From Terripilifer ovatus (GTDB lineage Bacteria; Pseudomonadota; Alphaproteobacteria; Rhizobiales; Beijerinckiaceae), in NCBI GenBank assembly GCA_029222685.1, contig JARHVB010000006.1, positions 80,445 through 144,444 on the forward strand: a stretch of DNA of 64,000 nucleotides, written 5' to 3'. This document shows, one piece after another, positions 18,243-27,624 of the stretch (positions are counted from its first letter, which is position 1; every line of letters begins with the position of its first letter). The notes below the pieces were generated by a model. That model worked only from the letters and a program-made list of their open reading frames with translations. It was not told the DNA's origin and searched no databases. The position numbers and the translations under genes are program-made.

Positions 18243-19538
18243 ATGATTAGATCGATCCTGACGCAGGCTGTGCGGTGGATCGAAGGGAATCCGCAATCCG
18301 GCCTGAACGTCAAACCCAGCGAAGAAACGGCAGGCAGGATCAGGGCTGTTCAAATCAATGCCGTCGCCCGCAATACGCCCATCATGATGCTGGCATCGGC
18401 TTTCAATGCCTCGATCGTCAGAATCGGTCTGATGAATTCCCCGTCCAGCATCGCCATCGATATCTGGACGCTGCTCGTGATCTCGCTGTCGGTGTTCCTT
18501 TTCTTGCGGCAATCATCGCGAGCCAAACTGTCCCGGCCCAAGACGGCGTCGATGCGCGGCATCCGGCTTTCCATCCTCTATGCCCTTCTGTTCGGGCTGC
18601 TGTGGGGCGCATTGCCGCTGTTCTTCTTTGCCAACGGTTCGCACGACGAGCAATTGGTCATCACCTGCGTCAGCATCGGCATGATCTGCGGCGGTGCCTT
18701 CACGCTTGCCTGCATTCCGCTTGCCACGTTTGCTTTTGTCTTTCCGATTATCATCGGTTCGGCGGTGGCGATTTCAAATCTCGGGCAATCGACGCACCTG
18801 CTGATTGCCGGTTTGCTGGTGATCTATACGGCAGTGATGCTCAGCGGCGTTTCGGCCCATGCCGCGCAGCTTCGTTCCCGCGTTCTTTCGCATGCGGCCG
18901 ATGAAGAAGCAGCCCACAAGGATTTTCTCACCGGCCTGCCGAACCGGCTCGCCTTCAATCGCCGCCTGACCGACCGGTTGTCGCGCCTGACCCAAGGGGA
19001 TGCGCCGGATTTCGCGGTGTTTTATTTCGACCTTGATCACTTCAAGTCAATCAACGACACGAAAGGCCATGAAGCGGGCGATCAGGTTCTGATCCAGACC
19101 GCCAAACGCCTGCGTGAGGCGACCCGCCGCGATGATTTCGTTGCGCGGCTCGGCGGCGACGAATTCATTCTCATTGCGGAAAGCTTCGATGCGAAAGAGG
19201 CGGTGATCTCGCTGGCGAGCCGTATCAACGAAGTCTTCTCCAGACCGTTCATGGTCGGCGACGACGACATTTCCAGCACGATCAGCATCGGCATCGCCTT
19301 CGTTCCGGAAGCAGGCCAGGATTTCGATGTGGTGTTGCGTCATGCCGACGAGGCGCTCTATGCGACCAAGGAAACGGCGCGCGGCTCATATTCGGTCTGG
19401 CGGGCGGATCTGGTCAACGGCGCGGATGCGGTCGCGACGGCTGAAAGCGAGATTGCCGGAAGCAAGGTTCAATCGTCCGCCACACTCACCTGGGGCCGGC
19501 GCATGTCCTGGTCTCCCGCGCACCGGGATAATATCTGA
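18243..19538 (+). CDS. Membrane-bound diguanylate cyclase (GGDEF)
   Basis: 431 residues. The first ~220 residues hold several hydrophobic helices (for example IWTLLVISLSVFLFL, ILYALLFGLLWGALPLFFF and LIAGLLVIYTAVML), forming a membrane sensor of unknown ligand. The C-terminal GGDEF domain is complete. It opens with DFLTGLPNRLAFN, has FDLDHFKSIND for metal and substrate binding, and an active LGGDEF. An RxxD inhibitory site (RRDD) lies five residues before the motif, so product inhibition by cyclic di-GMP is expected. There is no EAL domain. It stands alone, with no partner in the same operon. Confidence 0.92.
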   Translation: MIRSILTQAVRWIEGNPQSGLNVKPSEETAGRIRAVQINAVARNTPIMMLASAFNASIVRIGLMNSPSSIAIDIWTLLVISLSVFLFLRQSSRAKLSRPKTASMRGIRLSILYALLFGLLWGALPLFFFANGSHDEQLVITCVSIGMICGGAFTLACIPLATFAFVFPIIIGSAVAISNLGQSTHLLIAGLLVIYTAVMLSGVSAHAAQLRSRVLSHAADEEAAHKDFLTGLPNRLAFNRRLTDRLSRLTQGDAPDFAVFYFDLDHFKSINDTKGHEAGDQVLIQTAKRLREATRRDDFVARLGGDEFILIAESFDAKEAVISLASRINEVFSRPFMVGDDDISSTISIGIAFVPEAGQDFDVVLRHADEALYATKETARGSYSVWRADLVNGADAVATAESEIAGSKVQSSATLTWGRRMSWSPAHRDNI

Positions 19539-19548
19539 ACGCAGGAAT

Positions 19549-20745
19549 TCATGCGGCCGCGGGCGTGAACCGGCGTTTCATCAGCAGGAATGCTGCGATG
19601 GCGACGTTGAGCAGGTTCCACATCAGGCCGTTCAGGAAGGCCAGCCGATAGGATCCGGTCCAGTCGAAGATGACACCGGAGACCCAGCCGCCGAAGGCCA
19701 TGCCGAACAGGGTCGCCATGACGACCAGGCCGACGATGCCGCCGGCTTTCGAGGCGGGGAAATATTCGCGCACGATCACCGCATACATCGGCACGATGCC
19801 GCCTTGAAACAGGCCGAACAGGGCTGAAATGACGTAAAGCGAAGCCATACTGTCGAAGAACAGGTAGAGGAACAGGGCGACGCCCTGCAGGGTAGAGCCG
19901 GCGATCAGCGCATTGAGCCCGCCGATCCTGTCGGCGACGAAGCCCGCGGCGATACGGCTGACGATGCCGAAGCCGAGCATGGCGGAGAGCATTTCGGCGC
20001 CCCGCGCCGGTCCGTAACCGAGATCGGCGCAGTAGGCGACGATATGCACCTGTGGCATCGACATGGCGACGCAGCAGCCGACTCCGGCGACGATCAACAG
20101 CATCAGCAAGGTGTTTTGCGACAGGGCCAGCGTGCCGAAGCGCGAGACCGGCGGAGTATGCGAGGCGGCGTCCATCGGCGCGCGCCGGCGCATCAGAAAC
20201 GCCAGCGGCACCAAGGTCGCAATGCAGATCAGCCCGATGGCAAGATGCGCCGGCCGCCAGCCGTGGCTGGCAATAAAAGCCTGCAGCAGGGGCGGCCACA
20301 GCGTTCCGGCCAGATAATTGCCAACGGAGGCGAGCGCCACGGCGATGCCACGCCGGCGGGCGAACCAATGGGACATATCGGCCATCAGCGGCGCGAAACT
20401 GGCCGACGAGCCAAAACCGACGACCAGCTGCGCCAGGGCGAAGGTAATCAGGGTCGGCGCCAGCGAGGCCATGACATAGCCGGCGCCGAGCGCCAGGGCG
20501 CCGGCAACCAGCGGCACGAAAATGCCGAAGCGGTCCGCCAGCCGCCCCATCAGCACGCCGCCGAAGGCAAAGCCCACCATGGTCAGCGTATAGGGCAAGG
20601 AGGCCTCGCCGCGCGCCACGCCGAAACCGGCCTGGATCGCCGGCAGAGCGACGACAAACGACCACATGCCGATCGAACCGATGGTGCCGATGACGACGGC
20701 GACGACGAGGCGGGTCCACGACGCGCGGGAATCCAGATGTTGCAT
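19549..20745 (-). CDS. MFS transporter (monocarboxylate/oxalate-formate antiporter-like)
   Basis: 398 residues, about twelve hydrophobic helices, starting MQHLDSRASWTRLVVAV. The segments SIGMWSFVVALPAIQAGFG and GGVLMGRLADRFGIF in the first half and SRIAAGFVADRIGGLNAL in the second resemble the MFS_1 subgroup that includes bacterial monocarboxylate and oxalate/formate carriers. A role in organic acid transport is a fair guess. It converges with the diguanylate cyclase gene, and ruvC ends 9 bp upstream on the same strand. Confidence 0.82.
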   Translation of the reverse strand: MQHLDSRASWTRLVVAVVIGTIGSIGMWSFVVALPAIQAGFGVARGEASLPYTLTMVGFAFGGVLMGRLADRFGIFVPLVAGALALGAGYVMASLAPTLITFALAQLVVGFGSSASFAPLMADMSHWFARRRGIAVALASVGNYLAGTLWPPLLQAFIASHGWRPAHLAIGLICIATLVPLAFLMRRRAPMDAASHTPPVSRFGTLALSQNTLLMLLIVAGVGCCVAMSMPQVHIVAYCADLGYGPARGAEMLSAMLGFGIVSRIAAGFVADRIGGLNALIAGSTLQGVALFLYLFFDSMASLYVISALFGLFQGGIVPMYAVIVREYFPASKAGGIVGLVVMATLFGMAFGGWVSGVIFDWTGSYRLAFLNGLMWNLLNVAIAAFLLMKRRFTPAAA

Positions 20746-20754
20746 CGGGACAGC

Positions 20755-21300
20755 CTATACGAATCTGCGGCGCGAGGTGGTCTGCGGCGGCGGGGCCACG
20801 AGCGCGGCGCGGGCTTTTGCGCCGCGATGCTGGGCATGGCAGATGGCGATAGCAAGAGCGTCGGCGGCATCGGCGCTGGCGGCGTCCGCCTTCGGGAGCA
20901 GGATTTTCACCATCATGGCGATCTGGTGTTTTTCGGCGTGACCGGCGCCGACCACTGTTTTCTTGACCAGATTGGCGGCATATTCGGCGACGGGGAGGCC
21001 GGCGAGGGCGGGAACGACGAGGGCGATCCCGCGCGCCTGGCCCAATTTGAGGGCGGATTGCGGGTCACGGTTCATGAAGGTCTCTTCGACGGCGGCCTCG
21101 GCCGGCGTATGCATCTGAAGCACCCCTGCCAATCCCTCATGGAGTTGGCGGAGGCGGTCGCCAAGCGATAGGGCTCCGTCGGAATGGATCGTGCCGCAGG
21201 CGACGAACGTCAGGCGCGAGCCTTCCGTTTCAACAATACCCCAGCCCATGTTTCGCAGGCCGGGGTCTATGCCAATAATGCGAATCGCAGGGGAGCCCAT
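20755..21300 (-). CDS. ruvC: RuvC, crossover junction endodeoxyribonuclease
   Basis: 181 residues. The opening [14 protein letters not shown] carries the first catalytic Asp, [23 protein letters not shown] the Glu, and [16 protein letters not shown] the C-terminal Asp residues of the RuvC fold. It cuts Holliday junctions as a dimer in the RuvABC resolvasome. In many alphaproteobacteria ruvC is followed by ruvA and ruvB. Here the next gene on the strand is an MFS transporter, so ruvAB must be elsewhere. Confidence 0.95.
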   Translation of the reverse strand: MGSPAIRIIGIDPGLRNMGWGIVETEGSRLTFVACGTIHSDGALSLGDRLRQLHEGLAGVLQMHTPAEAAVEETFMNRDPQSALKLGQARGIALVVPALAGLPVAEYAANLVKKTVVGAGHAEKHQIAMMVKILLPKADAASADAADALAIAICHAQHRGAKARAALVAPPPQTTSRRRFV

Positions 21301-21406
21301 AGAGTGTGCATATCAGTCCTTGGGTTTCGGCCGCCAGCCCGCTCGCCAGCCTGCTTACCGGTTTTCGCGCCGGCCTTCCTGCCAAATTTCCGTTCCGGAG
21401 CGTCCC

Positions 21407-22198
21407 GTGTTCGATAACCCTTGGGTCACCTCGCTGATCGGCGAGGTCGGGCACCTGCTTGCCCAGCCGACGACCTGGTATCTCGGCGCTGTCGTGTTCA
21501 TTTCAGGGATCGTGCGCGGCTTTTCCGGATTTGGCGGCGCGCTGATCTTCATTCCGCTGTCGGCGGCCCTGCTCGGGCCGCGCAAGGCGATTGCGGTTTT
21601 CTACCTGTTCGATCTCGTCAGCGCGTCACCCTATGGCCTGATGCAACTGCCGAAGAGCAATCGACGAGAAATCGCACCGATGGTGATCGCCGCGATCGTC
21701 ATGCTGCCGGTGGGCGCATGGATTTTGAAACACGCGGATCCGCTGGTGCTGCGCTGGGCAGTGGCGGCAATCGTCGCCGCCATGTTGGCTCTGCTGATTT
21801 CGGGCTGGCGTTACCATGGACATCCGACGACGCGGACATCGTGCCTCGTCGGCTTGGTGGCTGGGGTCATGGGCGGCGCGACCGGTATCACCGCGCCGGT
21901 GGTCATCACCTACTGGCTGTCGAGTACCGCCGCGGCGACCGTCATCCGCGCCAATATCATGGTGTTCTACGCCGTCACCTCGCTCTCGACCGACGTCGTT
22001 TATTTTTTCAACGGCCTGTTTACGTTCGACGTGGTGGTCTACGCCCTCGTAGCATGGCCGCTTTATTCGCTCGGTCTTGTGCTTGGCGCACGCGTGTTCA
22101 AGGGAACGTCCGATACGCATTACCGCATCGCCGCCTATGTGCTGATCGCCTTCTCGCTGCTGGCCAGCCTGCCGCTGTTCGATCGATTCCTGCGCTAG
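21407..22198 (+). CDS. TauE/SafE family membrane permease
   Basis: 263 residues from GTG 21407, with GGAG at 21396-21399 and a good seven-base spacing; the longer frame from 21191 overlaps ruvC and has no such site. Eight or so hydrophobic helices include FISGIVRGFSGFGGALIFIP and GLVAGVMGGATGITAPVVI, the paired glycine-rich repeats of TauE/SafE proteins (DUF81). These export sulfite, sulfoacetate or related anions. It converges with fdsD, sharing four bases at the stop codons. Confidence 0.88.
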   Translation: MFDNPWVTSLIGEVGHLLAQPTTWYLGAVVFISGIVRGFSGFGGALIFIPLSAALLGPRKAIAVFYLFDLVSASPYGLMQLPKSNRREIAPMVIAAIVMLPVGAWILKHADPLVLRWAVAAIVAAMLALLISGWRYHGHPTTRTSCLVGLVAGVMGGATGITAPVVITYWLSSTAAATVIRANIMVFYAVTSLSTDVVYFFNGLFTFDVVVYALVAWPLYSLGLVLGARVFKGTSDTHYRIAAYVLIAFSLLASLPLFDRFLR

Positions 22199-22428
22199 CC
22201 CTGTACGGCCTTATCGCTGGCCCGCAATTGCTGCAATGCTTTCAGCGCCAAAGGATCGAGGCCTTTGCTGCCCGCATCCATATGGGCATAGATGTCGCGG
22301 CGCATGACCTTGTTCCAATAGGCCTTGATATGATCGGCAGTGCCGGCAACGGCCTGTTCCTCCGGCTGCGAGCGGAAGAAGGCGGCGATCTGGTTGGCCA
22401 TGCGCACCAGAGTCTCGATGTTGCTCAC
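22195..22428 (-). CDS. fdsD: Formate dehydrogenase delta subunit FdsD
   Basis: 77 residues matching the small FdsD family: LVRMANQIAAFFRSQP, DHIKAYWNKVMRRDIYAH and a C-terminal LDPLALKAL. It is the last gene of the fds operon, overlapping the fdhD stop by four bases. FdsD is a small cytosolic subunit needed for assembly or activity of the soluble NAD-dependent molybdenum formate dehydrogenase. Its length and position are the usual ones. Confidence 0.9.
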   Translation of the reverse strand: MSNIETLVRMANQIAAFFRSQPEEQAVAGTADHIKAYWNKVMRRDIYAHMDAGSKGLDPLALKALQQLRASDKAVQG

Positions 22429-23243
22429 GTTGGGATGTCTCCGATGATGGCGCCGCCGCCAAGGTCGTCGCTATGGAAGATCAGCACGCTGTCGTCGCGG
22501 GCAACGGCTGCGAGGGTGATGCCGAAGCGCCGAGCCCGCTCGATGGCGAGCGAGGTCGGCGCCGATACAGCAACGACGGCGCGGATGCCGAAGGCAGCCG
22601 CTTTCGCCACCATTTCGAAAGAGCAGCGGCTGGTGATGATGAGGAAGCCGCTCAGAGGATCGACTTTTCCGCGCAGCAGATGGCCGACAAGTTTGTCGAG
22701 CGCATTGTGGCGGCCGACATCCTCGCGGATCGACAGGATGCTGCCGTCAAGCCCGCACCAGGCGGCCGCATGCGTGGCGCCGGTGATGGCGTTCAACGCC
22801 TGGGCCTTCGACAGATCGTCAAGCGCGCGGCGGATGGCCTGTGGCCTCACCACGAATGCGCCGTTCGGTGCCGGTGCCGTGGGGTTGCGGTCGTCGATGC
22901 CGCCGGTGCCGCCGCGGCTGCGGGCGAGATGGCGCTGCAGCTTTTCCGAACTCAGAGAAACGATCAGCTTCAAGCCCCGTTCGTCCTCCTCGACCGCGAT
23001 GCCGCGAATGTCATCGATGGTTTCGATGATGCCCTCGGTGAAACTGAAGCCGAGGGCAAAATCTTCCAGATCCTGCGGCGTCGCCATCATCACCGCGAAC
23101 GGCACCGGCGCATAGACGATGTTGACCGGCGTTTCGACGGGCGCGTTGCGGGATGCGCCTTGCCGAGACTGATCAGCAAAGGTGATAGTGTCCACATCAT
23201 AGCGAGCGAAGGTGGCGCGGTCGCCGCCGTCACTCGGCGGCAT
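22425..23243 (-). CDS. fdhD: FdhD/FdsC, formate dehydrogenase cofactor-sulfuration chaperone, without the CxxC motif
   Basis: 272 residues. Conserved FdhD blocks include DLEDFALGFSFTEGII, ITGATHAAAW, REDVGRHNALDKLVGH and ITSRCSFEMVAKAA. FdhD takes sulfur from IscS and passes it to the bis-MGD cofactor; in the fds operon it is called FdsC. At the place where E. coli FdhD has its C121-x-x-C124 pair, this protein reads GGTG (residues 111-114, complement 22902-22913), so both Cys are Gly. It may still act as a cofactor-binding chaperone. The start overlaps the end of fdsA by 14 bases. Confidence 0.93.
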   Translation of the reverse strand: MPPSDGGDRATFARYDVDTITFADQSRQGASRNAPVETPVNIVYAPVPFAVMMATPQDLEDFALGFSFTEGIIETIDDIRGIAVEEDERGLKLIVSLSSEKLQRHLARSRGGTGGIDDRNPTAPAPNGAFVVRPQAIRRALDDLSKAQALNAITGATHAAAWCGLDGSILSIREDVGRHNALDKLVGHLLRGKVDPLSGFLIITSRCSFEMVAKAAAFGIRAVVAVSAPTSLAIERARRFGITLAAVARDDSVLIFHSDDLGGGAIIGDIPT

Positions 23244-26076
23244 CGCTGATTCCGCCTTCGATCATGCGCAGCAGATCGGCATTGGCCATGTCCTCGTTCT
23301 GCCAGTCGGAATAGCGATTGGTGCGCTGCACCTGCACCGCCGTCACCTTGTATTCCGGGCAGTTGGTCGCCCAGTCGGAATAGTCGGTGGTGATGACGTT
23401 GACACCGCTCTTGGCGTGATGGAACGTCGTATAGACGACGCCGGGCTGCACGCGCTCGGTGATCAGGGCGCGCAGCGAGACGTCACCGGAGCGGCTTTGC
23501 AGCGCCACGAGATCGCCGTCGCGGATGCCGCGCTCCTCGGCATCGAAGGGGTGAATTTCGAGCCGGTCCTCCGAATGCCAGACATTGTTGTGCGACCGCG
23601 AGGTCTGCACGCCGACGTTGTATTGCGACAGGATGCGGCCGGTGGTCAGCAGCAGCGGGAAGCGCGGCCCGGTCTTCTCGTCGGTCGGGATATATTCCGT
23701 CACCATGAACTTGCCTTTGCCGCGCACGAACCGGTCGATATGCATGATCGGCGTGCCTTCCGGCGCTGCCTCGTTGCAAGGCCATTGCACCGAGCCGAGC
23801 TCGTCAAGCCTGGCGTAGGAGACGCCGGCGAAGGTCGGCGTCAGTGCCGCGATCTCATCCATGATCTGCGAGGGATGATCGTAGGTCATCTCATAGCCCA
23901 GCGCCTTGGCGAAGCGGATGGTGATGTCCCCGTCTGTCAGGCCGCTCAAAGACGGAGTCACCTTGCGAACGCGGCTGATACGGCGTTCCGCATTGGTGAA
24001 GGTGCCGTCCTTTTCCAGGAAGGAGGAGCCGGGAAAGAACACATGCGCGTATTTCGCCGTCTCATTGAGGAACAGGTCCTGGATGATGACGCATTCCATG
24101 TTGCGCAGGCCGTTCGTCACATGCTTCGTGTTCGGATCGGACTGGGCGATGTCTTCGCCTTGAATATAGAGGCCCTTGAAGCGGCCCCCGACCGCCTCAT
24201 CCAGCATGTTGGGGATGCGCAGGCCCGGCTCGGCCGAGAGCTCGACGCCCCACAGATGTTCAAACATCTCGCGCGTGGCATCGTCCGAAACGTGCCGGTA
24301 GCCGGAGAACTCGTGCGGGAACGAGCCCATGTCGCAGGAGCCCTGCACATTGTTCTGCCCGCGCAGGGGATTCACGCCGGCGCCGTCGCGGCCGATATTG
24401 CCGGTCGCCATGGCGAGGTTCGCCATCGCCATGACTGTCGTCGAGCCCTGGCTGTGCTCGGTGACGCCGAGGCCGTAATAGATGGCGCCGTTGCCGCCGG
24501 TGGCGTAAAGCCGCGCTGCTTCACGCACGTCACTGGCCGGCACGCCGGTCATCTTCTCGCTCGCTTCGGGGGAATTGATGTCCTGGGCGACGAAGCGCGC
24601 CCAGATTTCGAAATCCTGCCATTCGCAGCGCTCGCGCACGTAGTCTTCTTTCGCGAGGCCTTCGGTGACGATGACATGGGCGAGCGCATTGAGGAGCGCG
24701 ACATTGGTGCCGGGCTTGAGCGGCAGATGGTAGGCTGCTTCGATATGCGGCGTGCGGACGAGATCGATGCGGCGCGGGTCGGCAACGATGAGCCTGGCGC
24801 CGGCGCGCAGACGCTTCTTCAGGCGTGAGCCGAAGACTGGATGGGCGTCGGTGGGGTTGGCACCGATCAGCAGAACCACATCGGCTTTCTCGACCGAGCG
24901 GAAATCCTGTGTGCCGGCGGACGTGCCGAACGTCGTCTTCAGGCCATAGCCGGTCGGCGAATGGCAGACTCTGGCGCAGGTGTCGACATTGTTGTTGCCG
25001 AAGCCCGCGCGGATCAGCTTCTGCATGAGGAAAGTTTCTTCATTCGTGCAGCGCGACGAGGTGATACCGCCGATCGAGTCACGCCCGTAGGTCGCCTGCA
25101 GGCGCTTGAACTCGGAAGCAGCATAATTGAACGCTTCGTCCCAGCTCACTTCGCGCCAGGGATCGGTGATCTTCGCCCGGATCATCGGCTTGGTGATACG
25201 GTCCTTGGCGGTGACATAGCCCCAGGCAAAACGGCCCTTGACGCAGGAATGGCCATCATTGGCCTTGCCGGATTTTGCCGGCACCATGCGCACCACCTTG
25301 TCGCCTTGCGTCTCGGCGCGGAACGAACAGCCGACGCCGCAATAAGCGCAGGTCGTCAGGGTGGATTTTGCCGGCGTACCCGTTTCGATGACGGTTTTCT
25401 CGTTCAAGGTCGCCGTCGGGCATGCTTGTACGCAGGCGCCGCAGGAGACGCATTCTGAGGAGAGAAAATCCAACGTGCCGGTGGCAACCTTCGAGCCGAG
25501 GCCGCGCCCGTCGATGGTCAGCGCGAAGGTGCCTTGCACGTCCTCGCAGGCGCGTACGCAACGCGAGCAGACGATGCACTTCGAGGAATCGAAAGTGAAA
25601 TAAGGATTGCTCTCGTCCTTGGCCTCGGTGCGGTGCTTTTCGCCGTCATAGCCATAGCGTACCTCGCGCAAGCCGACTTGGCCTGCCGTATCCTGCAATT
25701 CGCAGTCGCCGTTGGCGGAGCAGGTGAGGCAATCGAGCGGATGGTCGGAGATGTAAAGCTCCATCACGCCACGGCGCAGATTGGCGAGGCGATCGGTCTG
25801 CGTGTGGACGACCATGCCGTTTTCGGCAGGCGTCGTGCAGGACGCCGGCGTGCCGCGGCGGCCGTCGATTTCGACGAGGCAGAGGCGGCAGGAGCCGAAG
25901 GCTTCCAGCATGTCGGTGGCGCAGAGTTTTGGAATCTTCGTGCCCGCCTGCATGGCGGCGGCCATCACCGACGTGCCTTCGGGAACGCTTACCGGCATTC
26001 CATCGATGGTCAGCGTTACGGTCTTTGCGCTTTCTCTGAGAGGCGTTCCGAAATCGATTTCCCTGTCGAGTGGCAT
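23230..26076 (-). CDS. fdsA: Formate dehydrogenase alpha subunit FdsA (molybdenum, NAD-dependent)
   Basis: 948 residues. The N-terminal 2Fe-2S domain has C52, C63, C66 and C80. A His-Cys3 cluster follows (DHPLDCLTCSANGDC, residues 111-125). Two 4Fe-4S sets lie at C167-C177 and C209-C219, and the molybdopterin-domain cluster uses C243, C246, C250 and C278. The molybdenum ligand is Cys371 in VDTCARVCHSP, aligned with the Sec of E. coli FdhF. This subunit oxidises formate to CO2 on bis-MGD and passes electrons to FdsB and FdsG. The enzyme is soluble and reduces NAD+. Order and overlaps match the classic fdsGBACD operon. Confidence 0.97.
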   Translation of the reverse strand: MPLDREIDFGTPLRESAKTVTLTIDGMPVSVPEGTSVMAAAMQAGTKIPKLCATDMLEAFGSCRLCLVEIDGRRGTPASCTTPAENGMVVHTQTDRLANLRRGVMELYISDHPLDCLTCSANGDCELQDTAGQVGLREVRYGYDGEKHRTEAKDESNPYFTFDSSKCIVCSRCVRACEDVQGTFALTIDGRGLGSKVATGTLDFLSSECVSCGACVQACPTATLNEKTVIETGTPAKSTLTTCAYCGVGCSFRAETQGDKVVRMVPAKSGKANDGHSCVKGRFAWGYVTAKDRITKPMIRAKITDPWREVSWDEAFNYAASEFKRLQATYGRDSIGGITSSRCTNEETFLMQKLIRAGFGNNNVDTCARVCHSPTGYGLKTTFGTSAGTQDFRSVEKADVVLLIGANPTDAHPVFGSRLKKRLRAGARLIVADPRRIDLVRTPHIEAAYHLPLKPGTNVALLNALAHVIVTEGLAKEDYVRERCEWQDFEIWARFVAQDINSPEASEKMTGVPASDVREAARLYATGGNGAIYYGLGVTEHSQGSTTVMAMANLAMATGNIGRDGAGVNPLRGQNNVQGSCDMGSFPHEFSGYRHVSDDATREMFEHLWGVELSAEPGLRIPNMLDEAVGGRFKGLYIQGEDIAQSDPNTKHVTNGLRNMECVIIQDLFLNETAKYAHVFFPGSSFLEKDGTFTNAERRISRVRKVTPSLSGLTDGDITIRFAKALGYEMTYDHPSQIMDEIAALTPTFAGVSYARLDELGSVQWPCNEAAPEGTPIMHIDRFVRGKGKFMVTEYIPTDEKTGPRFPLLLTTGRILSQYNVGVQTSRSHNNVWHSEDRLEIHPFDAEERGIRDGDLVALQSRSGDVSLRALITERVQPGVVYTTFHHAKSGVNVITTDYSDWATNCPEYKVTAVQVQRTNRYSDWQNEDMANADLLRMIEGGISDAAE

Positions 26077-26085
26077 GTGATCCTC

Positions 26086-27624
26086 CTACTCGGCCGCATC
26101 GCGTGCGGGCGCGCGACGAAAGTCTTCCGCGAAATGGTTGAGGGCGCTCATCACCGGCATGGGCGTCAGGCCGCCCAGCGCGCAGAGTGAACCATCGGTC
26201 ATGACGGTGCATAAATCCTTGACGAGGGCGATGTTGCTTTCGACATTGCGGCCGGCGGCGATTTTGACGATGGTCTCGGCGCCGCGCGTCGAGCCGATGC
26301 GGCAGGGCGTGCATTTGCCGCAGCTTTCGATGGCGCAGAATTCGAAGGCGAACTTCGCCTGCTTCGCCATGTCGACCGTATCGTCGAAGGCGACAATGCC
26401 GCCGTGGCCGAGCAGGCCGCCCGCCGCAGCCATGGCTTCGTAATCGAGCGGCGTGTCGAGCAGGCTTTCCGGAAAATAGGCGCCGAGCGGTCCGCCGACC
26501 TGAACGGCGCGCAAGGGCCGGCCGCTCGCCGTGCCGCCGCCGATGTCCTCGACCAGTTCGCGCAAGGTCATGCCGAAGGGCGCCTCGAAGAGGCCGCGGC
26601 GTTGCAGGTTGCCGGCAAGCTGGAACGGCATGGTGCCGCGCGAACGGCCCATGCCGTGTTGCGCATAGGCCTTGCCGCCCTGCGCGATGATGGAAGGGGC
26701 GGCGGCAAGCGTCAGCACGTTGTTGATTATGGTCGGGCAGCCGAAGAGGCCCTTGTGTGCGGGCAGCGGCGGCTTGGCGCGCACCTGGCCGCGCTTGCCC
26801 TCGATGCTTTCGAGCAGCGAGGTTTCCTCGCCGCAGATATAAGCGCCGGCGCCGACGCGGATCTCGATATCGAACGCGGGGCCTAGAATGGATGCCTTGC
26901 GGGCGATGGCGATGGCCTTGCCCATGGTGTCGATCGCGTGGGGATATTCCGAGCGGATGTAGAGCACGCCCCGCGTGGCGCCGACAGCGAGGCCGGCAAT
27001 CGCCATGCCCTCGATCAGCATGAAGGGATCGCCTTCCATCACCATGCGGTCTGCGAACGTGCCGCTGTCGCCTTCGTCGGCATTGCAGACAATGAATTTC
27101 TGCGGGCCGCCCGCTTCCAGAACCGTGCGCCACTTGATGCCGGCGGGAAAGCCGGCGCCACCGCGTCCGCGCAGGCCGGAGGCTTGAACCTCTGCGACGA
27201 TCGCATCAGGTGTCATCGCTTTCGCGCGTTCAAGGCCGGCGAGCCCGCCATGCCTGCGATAATCGTCGAGCGACAGCGGATCGGTGACGCCGATACGCGC
27301 GAATGTCAGGCGTTGCTGGCGTTTGATGAAATCCATGTCCTCGACGGGGCCATGCCGCAACGTATGCGCACCGCCCTGCAGGAGGCCGGCGTCGAGCAGC
27401 GAGCCGACATCGGCTGCGCGCACGGGGCCGTAGCCGATGCGGCCTTGCGGCGTTTCGATTTCGACGAAAGGCTCAAGCCACATCATGCCGCGCGAGCCAT
27501 TGCGCACGAGGTCGACGGCGAGGCCGCGGCGCGCCGCTTCCGCGCCCAAGGCACGGGCGACCTCGTCGGCGCCGACCGAGAGCGCGGCGGAATCGCAGGG
27601 CACATAAATGCGGGTGGCGCTCAT
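26086..27624 (-). CDS. fdsB: Formate dehydrogenase beta subunit FdsB (NuoF-like, FMN and NAD binding)
   Basis: 512 residues starting MSATRIYVPCDSAAL at 27624, which overlaps the fdsG stop by four bases. After a thioredoxin-like N-terminal part come the NuoF-type NADH/FMN motifs GLRGRGGAGFPAGIKW and CNADEGDSGTFADR, then YICGEETSLLESIEG. The C-terminal 4Fe-4S site is ESCGKCTPCRIG. The subunit receives electrons from FdsA and reduces NAD+. The segment upstream of 27624 belongs to fdsG in another frame. Confidence 0.96.
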   Translation of the reverse strand: MSATRIYVPCDSAALSVGADEVARALGAEAARRGLAVDLVRNGSRGMMWLEPFVEIETPQGRIGYGPVRAADVGSLLDAGLLQGGAHTLRHGPVEDMDFIKRQQRLTFARIGVTDPLSLDDYRRHGGLAGLERAKAMTPDAIVAEVQASGLRGRGGAGFPAGIKWRTVLEAGGPQKFIVCNADEGDSGTFADRMVMEGDPFMLIEGMAIAGLAVGATRGVLYIRSEYPHAIDTMGKAIAIARKASILGPAFDIEIRVGAGAYICGEETSLLESIEGKRGQVRAKPPLPAHKGLFGCPTIINNVLTLAAAPSIIAQGGKAYAQHGMGRSRGTMPFQLAGNLQRRGLFEAPFGMTLRELVEDIGGGTASGRPLRAVQVGGPLGAYFPESLLDTPLDYEAMAAAGGLLGHGGIVAFDDTVDMAKQAKFAFEFCAIESCGKCTPCRIGSTRGAETIVKIAAGRNVESNIALVKDLCTVMTDGSLCALGGLTPMPVMSALNHFAEDFRRAPARDAAE

